A DNA stretch of 46,413 nt from Candidatus Woesearchaeota archaeon (GCA_018655015.1 JABIKK010000011.1:65323-111735); one strand, 5' to 3'; counted from the first letter of the stretch, positions 8,192 through 19,200 are shown. The notes: a model not told the origin generated them from the letters alone. Numbers and translations: made by a program.

Positions 8192-9727
8192 ATGCCTAGC
8201 AAACCAGTTAAGGTAGATGCCAAAAAGAGAGAGAAGTTCTTAGTGGATTTGACTTCATTTATGCAGAGCAAGGGCTTTGTTTGGGGGCCTTTTCCAGAGA
8301 TTTATGGCGGTGTAGCTGGATTTTACTCATATGGTCCATTAGGTAAGTTATTGAAAGAAAAAGTTGAAAAGATTGTAAAAAGGACTTTTCAGAGTAATGG
8401 TTTTTGGGAAGTTGAATGTCCAATTGTTTTACCTGATGTTGTTTGGAAAGCTTCGGGACATTTAGATACTTTTTCTGATAGAACTATTAAATGTTCAAAA
8501 TGTAAATCTGTTTTTAGGGCAGATAAACTAATTGAAGAAAGTCACGACGTTTCTGCTGATGCTTATTCGGATGTGGAGCTGTTAGATTTTATTAATAAAA
8601 ATAAAATAAATTGTCCATCTTGTAAGGGCGGACTTGAACAGGAAATTAATGAACAAAGTTTAATGATGAAAACTAAGGTTGCAGGAGTTGAATCTTCATT
8701 GAGACCTGAAACTGCAACAGTTACATATATTCCATTTAAGAGATATTATGAGTTTTTTAGAAGAAGATTGCCTTTAGGAGTTTTTCAAATTGGAAAGGCC
8801 TTTAGGAATGAAATAAGTCCAAGACAGAATGTTCTTAGGAGTAGGGAATTTACACAGGCTGAAGGGCAAATGTTTATTGATCCAAGTGAAAAGAATAATT
8901 GGGAAAGATATGATGAAGTTAAGAAAGATAAATTGCCAATATGGGATTACAAAAGTCAAAAATCTGAGAGTAAACATTCAATGCTTAGTGTTGCTGACTG
9001 TTTTAAGAAGAAATTTTTTAGATCTAAGGCTTATTCGTGGTGTGTTTGGTTAGCATATCAGCAGTTTTTGAATTTAGGTGTGCCTGAAGAAAGAATTAGA
9101 ATAAGACAGCACCACCCTGATGAAAAGGCGTTCTATGCTGATGATGCGTGGGATATTGAGGTTAAATTGAATAGCTTTGGATGGACTGAAGTTTGTGGAA
9201 TCCATGATAGGACTGATTACGATTTATTGCAACATTCTAAATTTTCAAAACAGAATTTGACTGCAAAGGATGCAAATAATAAGGATATTACACCACATGT
9301 CTTAGAAATAGCATTTGGAATTGATAGGCCTGTGTTTGCATTGTTGGATATATTCTATTCTAAAATTGGTAAGGAAGATGGCAAGACAATGTTTAAGTTG
9401 CCTTATCACTTAGCTCCTGTTGACGTTGCAATATTTCCTTTAATGAAGAAAGAAGGGATGCCCGAGAAGGCTAAAGAAGTTAAAAAAGTATTAGAGGATG
9501 AACTTATTGTTGAGTATGATCAATCTGGTAGCATCGGTAAAAGATATTTACGCGCAGCTGAATCTGGAACTGCTTATTGTGTGACTGTTGACCATGATAC
9601 TTTGAAAGATAATACTGTTACACTGAGAGATAGAGATTCTGAGAAACAGAAAAGGGTTGCTATAGATGAGTTAAATGTCACAATAAGAAGCCTTATTAGT
9701 GGTAAACTTAATTTTGAGAAGTTATAG
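8192..9727 (+). CDS. glyS: Glycyl-tRNA synthetase
   Basis: GFVWGPFPEIYGGVAGFYSYGPLG...SLRPETATVTYIPFKRYYEFFRRRLPLGVFQIGKAFRNEISPRQNVLRSREFTQAEGQMF; class II motifs. Confidence 0.97.
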   Translation: MPSKPVKVDAKKREKFLVDLTSFMQSKGFVWGPFPEIYGGVAGFYSYGPLGKLLKEKVEKIVKRTFQSNGFWEVECPIVLPDVVWKASGHLDTFSDRTIKCSKCKSVFRADKLIEESHDVSADAYSDVELLDFINKNKINCPSCKGGLEQEINEQSLMMKTKVAGVESSLRPETATVTYIPFKRYYEFFRRRLPLGVFQIGKAFRNEISPRQNVLRSREFTQAEGQMFIDPSEKNNWERYDEVKKDKLPIWDYKSQKSESKHSMLSVADCFKKKFFRSKAYSWCVWLAYQQFLNLGVPEERIRIRQHHPDEKAFYADDAWDIEVKLNSFGWTEVCGIHDRTDYDLLQHSKFSKQNLTAKDANNKDITPHVLEIAFGIDRPVFALLDIFYSKIGKEDGKTMFKLPYHLAPVDVAIFPLMKKEGMPEKAKEVKKVLEDELIVEYDQSGSIGKRYLRAAESGTAYCVTVDHDTLKDNTVTLRDRDSEKQKRVAIDELNVTIRSLISGKLNFEKL

Positions 9728-9800
9728 GGCTCGTGGTTAAATCTGGTATAACGCTCGGCTGGCAGCCGAGAGGCTCCGGGTTCAAATCCCGGCGGGTCCA
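9727..9800 (+). tRNA. tRNA-Ala (anticodon GGC)
   Basis: GGGCTCG/CGGGTCC acceptor with G3-U70, CTCGG-CT-GGC-AG-CCGAG, CCGGG-TTCAAAT-CCCGG. Confidence 0.96.
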
Positions 9801-9848
9801 TTTATATTAATCGTAACATTCTTATAACCCCATTTAAACTGTGATGGT

Positions 9849-10091
9849 ATGGGAAGAAAAACTAAAAGCAGAAGAATTTTGAATTCCGGCAAGAGACGGA
9901 TGAAAAAGGTAAAGGGAAAGTTTAGAGAAGCTAAAAAATATACTTCTATTAAGAAAAAAATAGTAAAGCGAAAAGTTAGTATTACTAGGAAGGTTAAGTT
10001 AACAAAGCCAAAAGTTGATAGAACTAAGAAAAAAAGCTTGATAAAAAACTTAAGGGATTTAGCTAAAGCTTGGGAAAAAGAAAATGAGTGA
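9849..10091 (+). CDS. Small Lys/Arg-rich basic protein, unknown function
   Basis: 80 aa ORF, coding-like start after TATA-like cttataa/tttaaa; overlaps HIT start by 8 nt. Confidence 0.7.
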   Translation: MGRKTKSRRILNSGKRRMKKVKGKFREAKKYTSIKKKIVKRKVSITRKVKLTKPKVDRTKKKSLIKNLRDLAKAWEKENE

Positions 10092-10488
10092 TTGCATTTT
10101 TTGTAAAATAATTAGTAAAGAAATTCCTGCGGAAATAATTTATGAGGATGACAATACTCTTGCATTTTTAGATATAAATCCTATTAATGTTGGACATACA
10201 TTGGTTATACCTAAGGCCCATCATGAAAATATATTTGACATGCCCGAGGATATTTTGAGCAAAGCTGTTTTAGTCCTTAGAAAAGTGGCAAAATCCTTGG
10301 ATAAGATTTCTGACGGAATAAATATTGGACAAAATAATCGTTTGGCAGCAAATCAATTAGTTAATCATTTCCACTTTCATGTGATTCCAAGGTTTGAGAA
10401 TGATGGTCTAAAACATTGGCCTGGGAAGATATACAATGAAAGCGAAGGTAAGAGCGTTGCTGAGAAGATTAGGGAAAACCTAGAATAA
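10084..10488 (+). CDS. HIT family nucleotide hydrolase
   Basis: CIFCKIISKEIPAEIIYEDDNTLAFLDINPINVGHTLVIPKAHHENIFDMP...NHFHFHVIPRF (HxHxHxx triad). Confidence 0.96.
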   Translation: MSDCIFCKIISKEIPAEIIYEDDNTLAFLDINPINVGHTLVIPKAHHENIFDMPEDILSKAVLVLRKVAKSLDKISDGINIGQNNRLAANQLVNHFHFHVIPRFENDGLKHWPGKIYNESEGKSVAEKIRENLE

Positions 10489-10532
10489 CACCATAAGTCT
10501 TTTAAATTCTGTTCAGAAGCTTTTAACTCTAA

Positions 10533-10605
10533 GCCTCTGTAGCTCAGTTGGTAGAGCGCCAGTCTCATAAGCTGGAGGTCGAGGGTTCAAATCCCCCTGG
10601 AGGCA
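10533..10605 (+). tRNA. tRNA-Met, probably elongator (anticodon CAT)
   Basis: GCCTCTG/TGGAGGC acceptor, CCAGT-CT-CAT-AA-GCTGG; lacks the initiator GGG/CCC anticodon stem; tRNA-Ile2(CAT) not excluded. Confidence 0.85.
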
Positions 10606-10607
10606 TA

Positions 10608-11039
10608 CTATCTCTTTCTGTTGAGCCATGCAAAAAAGGACATTGCTCTTGAATCAAAGTGCTTCTTTTTGTAAAGGTCATTGAAATCTATTGCTAAATG
10701 CATTGCCATCCCTAAGAATGTTATTGTGAACATGTAATAAAAAAACTTCAGTCCTGCTAAATGAGATCCAATTGCACCCGCAACAATTACAACCCAAAAT
10801 TCCCATGTGTGGAATATGTGTAACAAGTCTCTTTCATAATTTTCATTATTGTGCCTTCCAAAATGTGCTTTGTATGCTTTTTTGATTGACAAACTTCTTG
10901 TAGCGTATAGCGACCAGAGGTAATGGTCAGAATCTATTAGATATCCTCCGACGAATGCCCATAGTGAATACCAACCTACAAAAAAGTACATTACAACTGT
11001 TAATATTATTGAAGTAAAAAAATGTTCCTTGAGATTCAT
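10608..11039 (-). CDS. Multi-TM membrane protein of unknown function, possibly distantly YdjM/metal-dependent-hydrolase-like
   Basis: His/Asp-bearing TM segments (GGYLIDSDHYLW, AHFGRHNNEN, MAMHLAIDFNDL). Confidence 0.6.
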   Translation of the reverse strand: MNLKEHFFTSIILTVVMYFFVGWYSLWAFVGGYLIDSDHYLWSLYATRSLSIKKAYKAHFGRHNNENYERDLLHIFHTWEFWVVIVAGAIGSHLAGLKFFYYMFTITFLGMAMHLAIDFNDLYKKKHFDSRAMSFFAWLNRKR

Positions 11040-11040
11040 T

Positions 11041-12768
11041 TTAATCTTTTATTTTTTGTCCGAATCTTTCCATAAAAAGTATGTGCTCGATACTATCATT
11101 TCTTATTTTTTCTATCTTTCTTCTGCCCCTCAATAAATCTCTTATCATTGTTGAAGCTTTTTCGCCCGAAACAATATGGGGGATTATAACATAATCTGCC
11201 CCTGCATCGTATAGATCCAATGCTTGATGCACATGTTCTGCAACTACGATTATTTTTGCTTGATATTTATGTTCTTTTAGATAATTAATTAGGTACAGGT
11301 TGTCTTCTACGATTCTTATTGTTGAGACTACAAACTCTGTATTGCTCAATCCAGCGCCCTTTAGAACTTCTTCATTTGCAATGTCCCCATATAAACAATT
11401 AACTTTTATTCTTTCTAGGTTTTTTATTGTTACAGGGTTGTGATCTACTACTAGAACTTTTTTTCTTGCTTTTTTGAATGCATTTAGGAAGATTGTACCC
11501 ATTCTATGGCACCCGAAAAGAACGATGTCTTTTTTTCTCGGAGCAACTTTCTTTTGTACTTTCATCCTTGGAACAAACCTTGCAATAAATGTGAAGAACC
11601 CTGATAGTGCAGTGTAAATTTTAGTTTCTACATTCATAATATATGTTGTGGCTACTATTGAACCTGCAACTAGAAGAACTGTTATTGAGAATATTTCTTG
11701 TCCAATGAATCCATTGCTTAATGCAACTGCTGCAACAATTAAGGAGAACTCACTTACTTGCCCCAATGAAAATCCAGTGATTGATGCAGATCTTTTTTCA
11801 TATCCAAACATTAAAGCTATTGTGGCTATTAGTAATGGCTTTACTAAAATAACTAGTAAAAATAATGAGATGAATAAATAAGTTAGCTCTCCGAGAGATG
11901 TAAATTGCAATTGAAGTCCCAATGAAACGAAAAATATTGTTGCAAAGAAGTCTTTCAGTGGACCTATCATTCCCTGAATGTTTAAACTGTATTTCAATGG
12001 TGCTATACTAATACCTGCAATAAATGCACCTACCGCTATTGAGAACCCAAAGTAGGCAGCCATTGTAGAAAATAGGAAGCACGTTGTTAACGCCATTAAT
12101 AGCGTTAATTCTTGGAATTTTGCTGCGGCTGTAAATAAACGAGGGAATACTTTTGATGAGAGCACCAATGCTATTACGAATAATGTGATTCCCTTGAAGA
12201 AAGAAGTTACAAGACTTGCTGCAGTTATTCCTCCCGAATTAGATAATGCTGAAAGTAAGAAAATAACAATTATATCTTGCATTAATAATAGTCCTAATGC
12301 CAGGCGACCGTGTAATGTATCTATTTGATCTTTATCTGAGAATATTTTTACAACAACTGAAGTGCTACTAAATGCTACAATAAAACCGAGTATTGTTGCA
12401 GTCGTGTTATCTATCCCAAATTTAAGTCCGATAAACAACGCTAAGAAGAATGTAATTGCTATTTGTATAATTGTACCTAATGATGAAAAGAATCCTACTT
12501 CTTTGAGTTTCTTTAGATCCATTTCTAGACCTACAAAGAATAGTAAGAATGCTATTCCAATTTCTGATAACGCGAAAATAATCTCTTGGTTTTGAATTAA
12601 TTGTAATAGGTTTGGTCCGAGAACAACTCCTGCTAAGATGTAACCTAGAATTAATGGTTGTTTGAATAGCCTTACGATGAATGCAATTATTGTAGCAAAC
12701 ACAATTATAACTGCTAAGTCAAATAGCAGGTTTACTTGTAAGTTTGAGAATAGCTCTAATGACATCAT
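11041..12768 (-). CDS. Cation:proton antiporter (CPA2/KefB-like) with C-terminal TrkA-N domain
   Basis: PLILGYILAGVVLGPNLL...FLLFFVGLEMDLKKLK...VAFSSTSVVVK...; Rossmann domain IVLFGCHRMGTIFLNAFKKARKKVLVVDHNP. Confidence 0.92.
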   Translation of the reverse strand: MMSLELFSNLQVNLLFDLAVIIVFATIIAFIVRLFKQPLILGYILAGVVLGPNLLQLIQNQEIIFALSEIGIAFLLFFVGLEMDLKKLKEVGFFSSLGTIIQIAITFFLALFIGLKFGIDNTTATILGFIVAFSSTSVVVKIFSDKDQIDTLHGRLALGLLLMQDIIVIFLLSALSNSGGITAASLVTSFFKGITLFVIALVLSSKVFPRLFTAAAKFQELTLLMALTTCFLFSTMAAYFGFSIAVGAFIAGISIAPLKYSLNIQGMIGPLKDFFATIFFVSLGLQLQFTSLGELTYLFISLFLLVILVKPLLIATIALMFGYEKRSASITGFSLGQVSEFSLIVAAVALSNGFIGQEIFSITVLLVAGSIVATTYIMNVETKIYTALSGFFTFIARFVPRMKVQKKVAPRKKDIVLFGCHRMGTIFLNAFKKARKKVLVVDHNPVTIKNLERIKVNCLYGDIANEEVLKGAGLSNTEFVVSTIRIVEDNLYLINYLKEHKYQAKIIVVAEHVHQALDLYDAGADYVIIPHIVSGEKASTMIRDLLRGRRKIEKIRNDSIEHILFMERFGQKIKD

Positions 12769-12818
12769 ATCCCTCTTTTTATTTAATTTTAGTTTCTGTA
12801 TTTATTAAATGTTCGAAA

Positions 12819-13142
12819 CTACTTTTTTGCAAGTGTTAATTCAATAGTAGATACTCTCACGTCTTTGCCTTCTTTATTTTGAAATTCTTCACTGTTAATA
12901 GAGATGTTTTTTATGTTAACCTCTCCCTCTAGAAATCTCTTCGTGGCAACTTCTGCAATGTCTACCGCCTTACTAATGAACTTTCCTCTGGCCTTTATTA
13001 CAGATTCTTTTGCACTTTGAGTTGTAAATTGCATTACTACCCCAGTAACATAGTTCATAAAAGGCTTATCACCAACAAAAACAACATGGTCGTCTTGAGC
13101 CTCACTTGTTTCAGTCTTCGTTTCGGATTTTTCCTTTGTCAT
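12819..13142 (-). CDS. albA: DNA/RNA-binding protein Alba
   Basis: VVFVGDKPFMNYVTGVVMQF...SVIKARGKFISKAVDIAEVATKRFL...VSTIELTLAK. Confidence 0.92.
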   Translation of the reverse strand: MTKEKSETKTETSEAQDDHVVFVGDKPFMNYVTGVVMQFTTQSAKESVIKARGKFISKAVDIAEVATKRFLEGEVNIKNISINSEEFQNKEGKDVRVSTIELTLAKK

Positions 13143-13174
13143 CGACAGTCAACCCCTTTCAGTTGTTATCAGAA

Positions 13175-13369
13175 TTAAAGCTCTTTTTCGTTTTTAACAA
13201 GTCTTGTAGCATATCCGGCTATAACATTTCTTAGCTTTTTAGTTGGAGCTGTTAGCATGTTTGAAACTACTTTTTTATTTTCACCAAAGTCTTTAGTAAA
13301 AGACTCTTTATGGGCTGCTAATAGCTTTAGAGTAGTTCTTTTGATTAGTTGTGTTTTGATTCTTCCCAT
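13175..13369 (-). CDS. rps17e: 30S ribosomal protein S17e (eS17)
   Basis: MGRIKTQLIKRTTLKLL...FTKDFGENKKVVSNMLTAPTKKLRNVIAGYATRLVK. Confidence 0.9.
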   Translation of the reverse strand: MGRIKTQLIKRTTLKLLAAHKESFTKDFGENKKVVSNMLTAPTKKLRNVIAGYATRLVKNEKEL

Positions 13370-13390
13370 GGTTTAGTCCTTGATAACTGC

Positions 13391-14509
13391 TTATTTAAGC
13401 TTTTCTAATATGTATATTTTACGCCTTATTTTACTGCCCCTAAGGACATAATCTAGAGGTATAAGGTTGTTATTTAGAGGTTGGTGGATTTTGAAACGAT
13501 GAAGTCTTAACATGTTTTGAAAGCCAATTCTGATAGTTTTAGAATCCCTTGTTTTGAATGAGGGCACAATTACTGCCATCTTTGAACCAGTTCTGAGTAT
13601 CTTTGAGGATTCTTTTAGGAAGTTGTTGTAAAGTCTTGAAATATCTTTGGCTATTTCTCTTGCTTCCATTTCTGTTGGAAGTTTCTTTATGTATGGTCCT
13701 AAGTACGGTTCGGTTGCGATACAACTTGCAGATCTTACTTTTTTAGATAATTGAGATATGTCCGAGACAAGAGTCTTGGGAGATTTCTTTACTTTAAATT
13801 GTTTTTTGGCCCAATCAAGATTGGCCTTACACCGATTTACTGTTTGAGGATTATTATCTGAGCCAATAGAATCAATATCCATTAATGAAGCTTCTTGTAA
13901 TATTGTACCAAGTCCTGCAAATGGATCTAAGAGAGTATCATTCTTCTTAGGTTGTGCTAAATTAATTAATATTTTTGATAATCTTACAGATATTACTTTT
14001 AGTGGATCAAAGTAAGGTCTTTTTTCATCCCTTAGTGCATAGGATTTAGGATCTGACGCTGCAATAACTGCGTAAACTTTGTTTTTGAATAAAGTTAACT
14101 CTAGATCTAAATTCTGTGATTTTGAGGGAGGAATTTCTCTTTCCTTGGAGTGTTTATGGAGTGCCTTTATTTTTTCTTTTTTGCAGAAGGACTTAACTAA
14201 ATTGGCTAATTCTTGAAAACTTTTTGTGGAGGATTCTAATGAGTTGATCCCATAATGGATTCTCTTGGAATTTATGGAGAATATTTTCTTTTGGATTGCC
14301 TTTTCTGGATCATCTAGTTCGAGAGATATCTTGATTGTCCCACCTAAGTTTTTTATTGTTTCATTGTTATCTAGCTTTGCAATATCTAGGAGTAATGCTT
14401 TCTTTGTTATTTTAAGAATTTTATATTTTTTTTGAATTCTTTCTAGGTAAGAAATTACTTCTAAAGTACTTAATTCTGCATCCCTTCCAAGGTGAAATAT
14501 GTATTTCAT
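13391..14509 (-). CDS. tRNA (guanine-N2)-methyltransferase (Trm-G10/Trm11-like)
   Basis: THUMP-like N-terminus plus Rossmann methylase: DTLLDPFAGLGTILQEASLMDIDSIGSDNNPQTVNRCKANLDWA, motif IV as ATEPYLGP. Confidence 0.82.
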   Translation of the reverse strand: MKYIFHLGRDAELSTLEVISYLERIQKKYKILKITKKALLLDIAKLDNNETIKNLGGTIKISLELDDPEKAIQKKIFSINSKRIHYGINSLESSTKSFQELANLVKSFCKKEKIKALHKHSKEREIPPSKSQNLDLELTLFKNKVYAVIAASDPKSYALRDEKRPYFDPLKVISVRLSKILINLAQPKKNDTLLDPFAGLGTILQEASLMDIDSIGSDNNPQTVNRCKANLDWAKKQFKVKKSPKTLVSDISQLSKKVRSASCIATEPYLGPYIKKLPTEMEAREIAKDISRLYNNFLKESSKILRTGSKMAVIVPSFKTRDSKTIRIGFQNMLRLHRFKIHQPLNNNLIPLDYVLRGSKIRRKIYILEKLK

Positions 14510-16059
14510 TTAACACCATTCAGAAGTTCTGAAATTCTTTTTTGACCTAATGCTAGTATAAAATTAGCTAGTTTTGGACCTCTTTTCTTACCAATTATAG
14601 CAAGGTATGCCCCTTCAAAAAACTCTTTGTTTTTTATTCCATTTTTTTCAAATATGCTGTAAAATTCTTCAAAAAGCTCTTTATCCTTGAAAGTTTTTTT
14701 ATTTAATGATTCTCTGAGATCTTTCAATGAAGATTTTTGTTTGTCTGTTAAATGTTCATTTATCTCATCAGTTATTTCTTTGTGAACACTAAATTTGAAG
14801 TCTTCTGGCGCATATTTTTCTAGCCAGTTTAAAGCACATTTTGCTCTTTCATTTACTCTTGACGAAACTATCCCTTCGGTTGCTTTCTTTATATCTCCTT
14901 CATAAATTTGTAAGAGGGTAGTTAAATGTCTAAATGTTGGTTGATCTCCCATCTTAGAAGGTATTTTTTTACAAGATAATTCATACACTCTTTTCATTTT
15001 TTCTTTTTCTTTTTCAGAAGCATCTTCATTACCAAAATAAATTCTTTCCACCTTGTCAAAATCTTCATAGACTTTCAAAACATCTAAGTCAAAACTTATA
15101 CTAAATGGTTTATTTGGTTGTGTGCCTGTGAAAAGATAAATCATAACATCTGGTTCGTAAATTTCAAGAACTTCTTTTGGAAGTGTTACAACTCCTGCAG
15201 AACTAGAAAATTCAGCACCACCTTTAGCTGAAATCCATTCATAGGCTACATATGAAGGAGCTTTGCTTTCCCAAATTGAATGGATAATTTCTTTTCCAGT
15301 ATCAAATGATCCGCCGTTAGTTGAATGGTCTCGCCCTCCTGGCTCAAAATCTACTTTTTCGTATTCCCATCTCATTGGCCAGTCTGCACGCCACAAAAGT
15401 TTTACATTTCCAACTTTTCTAAAATCAATCTTATTTGAGTGTCCACATTTACATTCATAGTGAACTTCGTAACTCCCATCATAGTTTAAGATGTTCGTTG
15501 TATTCTTCCAGCATTCCTCACAAAAAACTTCAAGAGGAATCCATTCGTCTGGATAGTGTTCTTTTCTAAATTTATTAAGGATATCTCTTACTTTGTTTTT
15601 ATTATTGAGTACTTCTTTAATTTTATCTGCATATTTACATGCTTGATACATTTCACCTTGATGAATGTATTCTATTCCAAGATCAAGATGTTGGATTGAT
15701 TCTTCTAATTCTTTTTTAAAATGTTCAGCATAGCTTTTATGACATCCTTTTGGATCGGGCACCCTACACAAAGGCATACCTAGATATTTTGAGAACTCTT
15801 CAGGAAAATCTTTTGGCACCTTTCTAAATGCATCGAAATCGTCCCATGAATAAATGAATCTTACCTTCTTGCCCTGAGATTTTAGGGATTTAACTACTAA
15901 CGCAGTTGTGATTATTTCTCTAAAGTTACCTATATGAATATGTCCAGAGGGACTTATTCCCGAAGCGCAAACGTATAAGTCTTTGTCTCCTTTTTCTCTA
16001 ATTACCTTGTTTCTTGCATTATCTGCCCAATTGAAGATTTCGGTGCTGTCCATTTTCAA
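14506..16059 (-). CDS. lysS: Class I lysyl-tRNA synthetase
   Basis: SGISPSGHIHIGNFREIITTALV, RFIYSWDDFDAFRKVPK, RADWPMRWEYEKVDFEPGGRDHSTNGGSFD; archaeal class I LysRS. Confidence 0.96.
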   Translation of the reverse strand: MKMDSTEIFNWADNARNKVIREKGDKDLYVCASGISPSGHIHIGNFREIITTALVVKSLKSQGKKVRFIYSWDDFDAFRKVPKDFPEEFSKYLGMPLCRVPDPKGCHKSYAEHFKKELEESIQHLDLGIEYIHQGEMYQACKYADKIKEVLNNKNKVRDILNKFRKEHYPDEWIPLEVFCEECWKNTTNILNYDGSYEVHYECKCGHSNKIDFRKVGNVKLLWRADWPMRWEYEKVDFEPGGRDHSTNGGSFDTGKEIIHSIWESKAPSYVAYEWISAKGGAEFSSSAGVVTLPKEVLEIYEPDVMIYLFTGTQPNKPFSISFDLDVLKVYEDFDKVERIYFGNEDASEKEKEKMKRVYELSCKKIPSKMGDQPTFRHLTTLLQIYEGDIKKATEGIVSSRVNERAKCALNWLEKYAPEDFKFSVHKEITDEINEHLTDKQKSSLKDLRESLNKKTFKDKELFEEFYSIFEKNGIKNKEFFEGAYLAIIGKKRGPKLANFILALGQKRISELLNGVK

Positions 16060-16074
16060 TTTAAGCCCAGTCTT

Positions 16075-16085
16075 AAGTTATAAAC
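16075..16085 (-). promoter_or_regulatory. Putative TATA box for lysS
   Basis: GTTTATAACTT on minus strand ~16-26 nt upstream of the start codon. Confidence 0.45.
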
Positions 16086-16221
16086 GTTATTCTTTTGGAA
16101 AGATGCTGACTTGCTAGTTTAAAGGGGTCTGGTAAGGATTTTTAAGAGAAATGATATTAACTAGGTGATTCATTAGATATCAAAACGTTTATAAAAAAAG
16201 TTAGGTCATTTATAAACCAAG

Positions 16222-19200
16222 GTGATTGAACTTAAAAACTTACTAATTTTGTGTTTAGTTTTTTTATCTAGTGTACTTCTTGTCAGTGCTATTTCAGATG
16301 CCAGTGACGTAACTAGTACATCCGACGATTCTTTTGTTGAATGTAAAACTGTTTGGCATGATGAAGAAAGTAGGTGGTTGACTCTTTGTGGAGAAGATAT
16401 TAAAAAAATTGATGAGTACAAAAGAAGCAAAGTTGCCGAGGTTGGGATTACCGATTCAATAGTTGATGGGGCTTCTGTTGATGATACCCAACATTCAATT
16501 GTTGAAGAAATATTTAATGATGTTGAAGAAGGATTTGGAATTGTTCCCGAAGATAAAACAATTCTTAAAGATGTGGCACCGATTAAGAAAGTTCAACTAG
16601 AAAATAAGATTCCTAAAAAAGTAGTGGTTAGAAAAGAGCCAACTCTTATTGACGTTATTGTGGAAAGAATAGACGATTTTATTAGTTCTCCGTTTAGATT
16701 TTTTGGTTTTGGAAGAGAAGAAAATGTTATAGAAGAGTCTTATGAAACTGAGAGTTGGACGTTAGATTCTGGAAGTCACTCTGCAGATGTTCCTCAAGAA
16801 TTTTTAGATATGCTTGAGTTTGAACCTGAAAGAATATATTACATTGCTCAATCTGAACAAGGAGCAAGCGATGACAATAATTGTTTGTACCCCCAGCATA
16901 TTAGTGGTTTTGATGGTCCATGTGAAACATTAAACGCCATGAAGAAATATGAGTTAATTGCGGGTGAGGCCATTGCTGTTGGAAAAGGAACTTATGTGTT
17001 GGGTGAAAATGGCATTTCTGTAAAATTCCCTGGAACAGCAGATAAACCAATTAGGATCTTTGCTTATGATGGAGAAGAGGTTATTTTAGAGTCTAGAAAT
17101 CCTAATGGAAAAATATACTTTGGTGGGAGTTATACTACTTTGGAAGGGTTTGATATAAGATGTTACATTCCAGTATGTATGACAGTTTGGGATGCAAATA
17201 TTGCAAATAATCTAATTGTTTATAATAATAAAATAAGTGAAGCTTATGAAGATGGGATAAAAACAACAACTGAATCAGAAAATGTTTTGATTTATAGAAA
17301 CGAATTCTTTAATATTGCTGGTGAAGGTGAATCTATTGATGCGTTTGGTGTTAGTGGTGCATGGATAATTCAGAATGAATTCTATGATGATGTTTTTAAT
17401 GTTCGTGACTCTGGTGCGGTATCTTGGTCAAAGGGCGGGGCAAGTGATATTTATTATGTTGACAATTACTTCCATGATTTAAACGTGAGAAATCATGCGT
17501 TAATACTTGGAGGTTGCTGTTGGAATAACTGGGATGGTGTTGCAGGTGTTGATCCTGTTGCAACTAATGTTCACGCAATAAGAAATGTTTTTGAGAGAAT
17601 TACAATTGATGGAGATTATAGGTACAAGGGTGCAATTGGTGTAGAAGGATGTCATAATTGTGAAGTTATAGATAATAGTTTAATTGATGTAGATGTTGCG
17701 ATTGGAGTTCATGCAACTATTGATGGGAACGAAAGGGTTGGTTCTAAAAATACCTTAATTAGTGGTAATTTTGAAGAAAATGTTGTTTCTGAAAGGGTTC
17801 TTAATTTACATGAAGATTCAAAAGAAGGTTTAGTTATTGATGGGAATGAGTATTGTGTTGAAAATCCTACAGTTCATTATACAGAAGATATGACGTTGGA
17901 AGAGTTCCAGATTTATGGATTTGAAGCAAGTTATGAGCCTTGTGAAGGTTCTAATACAATAGGAATAACTCCTGCAGAAGAAAGGGAATTCATTGAAAAA
18001 GAGACTCTTGGAGATAAAGAATTTGAGATGAATGTTTATACGGATCAAATTGTTAAAGATGTTCAAGGGCTTACACAAGGATTTGGAGCTGTAACACATT
18101 CATGGTTACACCCTAAATTTTTAGACGCTTATATTAATGAAGTTGGTGCTGAAGGAACTACAATTAGAATTGGACATTCATTTGAACAGAATGGGAGAGG
18201 ATTCCCACAAACAAGAGTACATAGAGAACTTTTGAAAAATGGTGCCAAGGTGATGGTTACCATAAAAGGCATTCCTGCAGAAGAAGGAATAGCTTATTGT
18301 TCTGAATATTCTGGATCAGATTGTATTTTGTATGAACATAGTGGGCCTGCAAAAAACATACAGGGTTGGAAAGATTATGTTAAAGATGTTACAACTTTCT
18401 ACAATTCAAAAGGTGTTAAGTACTTTATAATTTGGAATGAACCAAACTACGAAGTTAAGAACTGGAAGGAAGTTTGTAGATCACCTAATGATTGTTGGGA
18501 TCCAACGATGGAAGAATTTGTAGACTTAACCGTTGCGGGTGTTGAAGCAGTTTATGAGGTCGATCCTACAAATGAAGTGGGTGTTGATGCAACTTCTTCA
18601 TTCTTTGGTAAGTTGTACTTTGAGAATGGATCTGAAGCCTATGTTCCAATTGAAATTTTTGAAGCACTCGAAGCAAATGGTCTTGAGGCAAACCATCACT
18701 TCCACCACTATAATCCTGACCCGTTCACTATGACTTATGGAGATGAGACTGAGCAAGCTATCGAGTATTGGAGAGCAAATACTGATGCTTATGTAGGTTC
18801 AAACTTGGATGAATTTAGCGATGGACTCCCAGGAAGGGGATCAATAAATGGAGATGGAATATATGCTGTTTCTAGTACAATGGCATTAATTGCAAACACA
18901 GTTAATTATGATATCGATCATATGGGGTGGTTCCAAATTTATAGTAATGTTCATGAACCCGGAACTATACAAGGAAGATTTCTAGAATGGAATGAAAATA
19001 TGATTGATAAAAGTGGAATCTACAAACCAGTTTTCTGGTTGTCTAAGTTATTACATGAGGCACCAGGAACATTATTAGTTGAAGATGATCTAGACGAAAG
19101 TGATACTGTTCGTGCATTTACAGTGAGAAATCAGGAAGGAACTGGTTATTGCTGGTATGGTGTTAACTTTGATATGGACAAACAAGAAAGTGTAACAATA

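Noticed and set aside
9574-9801. Minus ORF MDPPGFEPGASRLPAERY...
   Set aside because: The N-terminus is the reverse complement of tRNA-Ala, a well-known spurious translation; the rest is antisense to glyS
10377-10568. Minus ORF of 63 aa over HIT/tRNA-Met
   Set aside because: Antisense to HIT and the tRNA; no protein-like features
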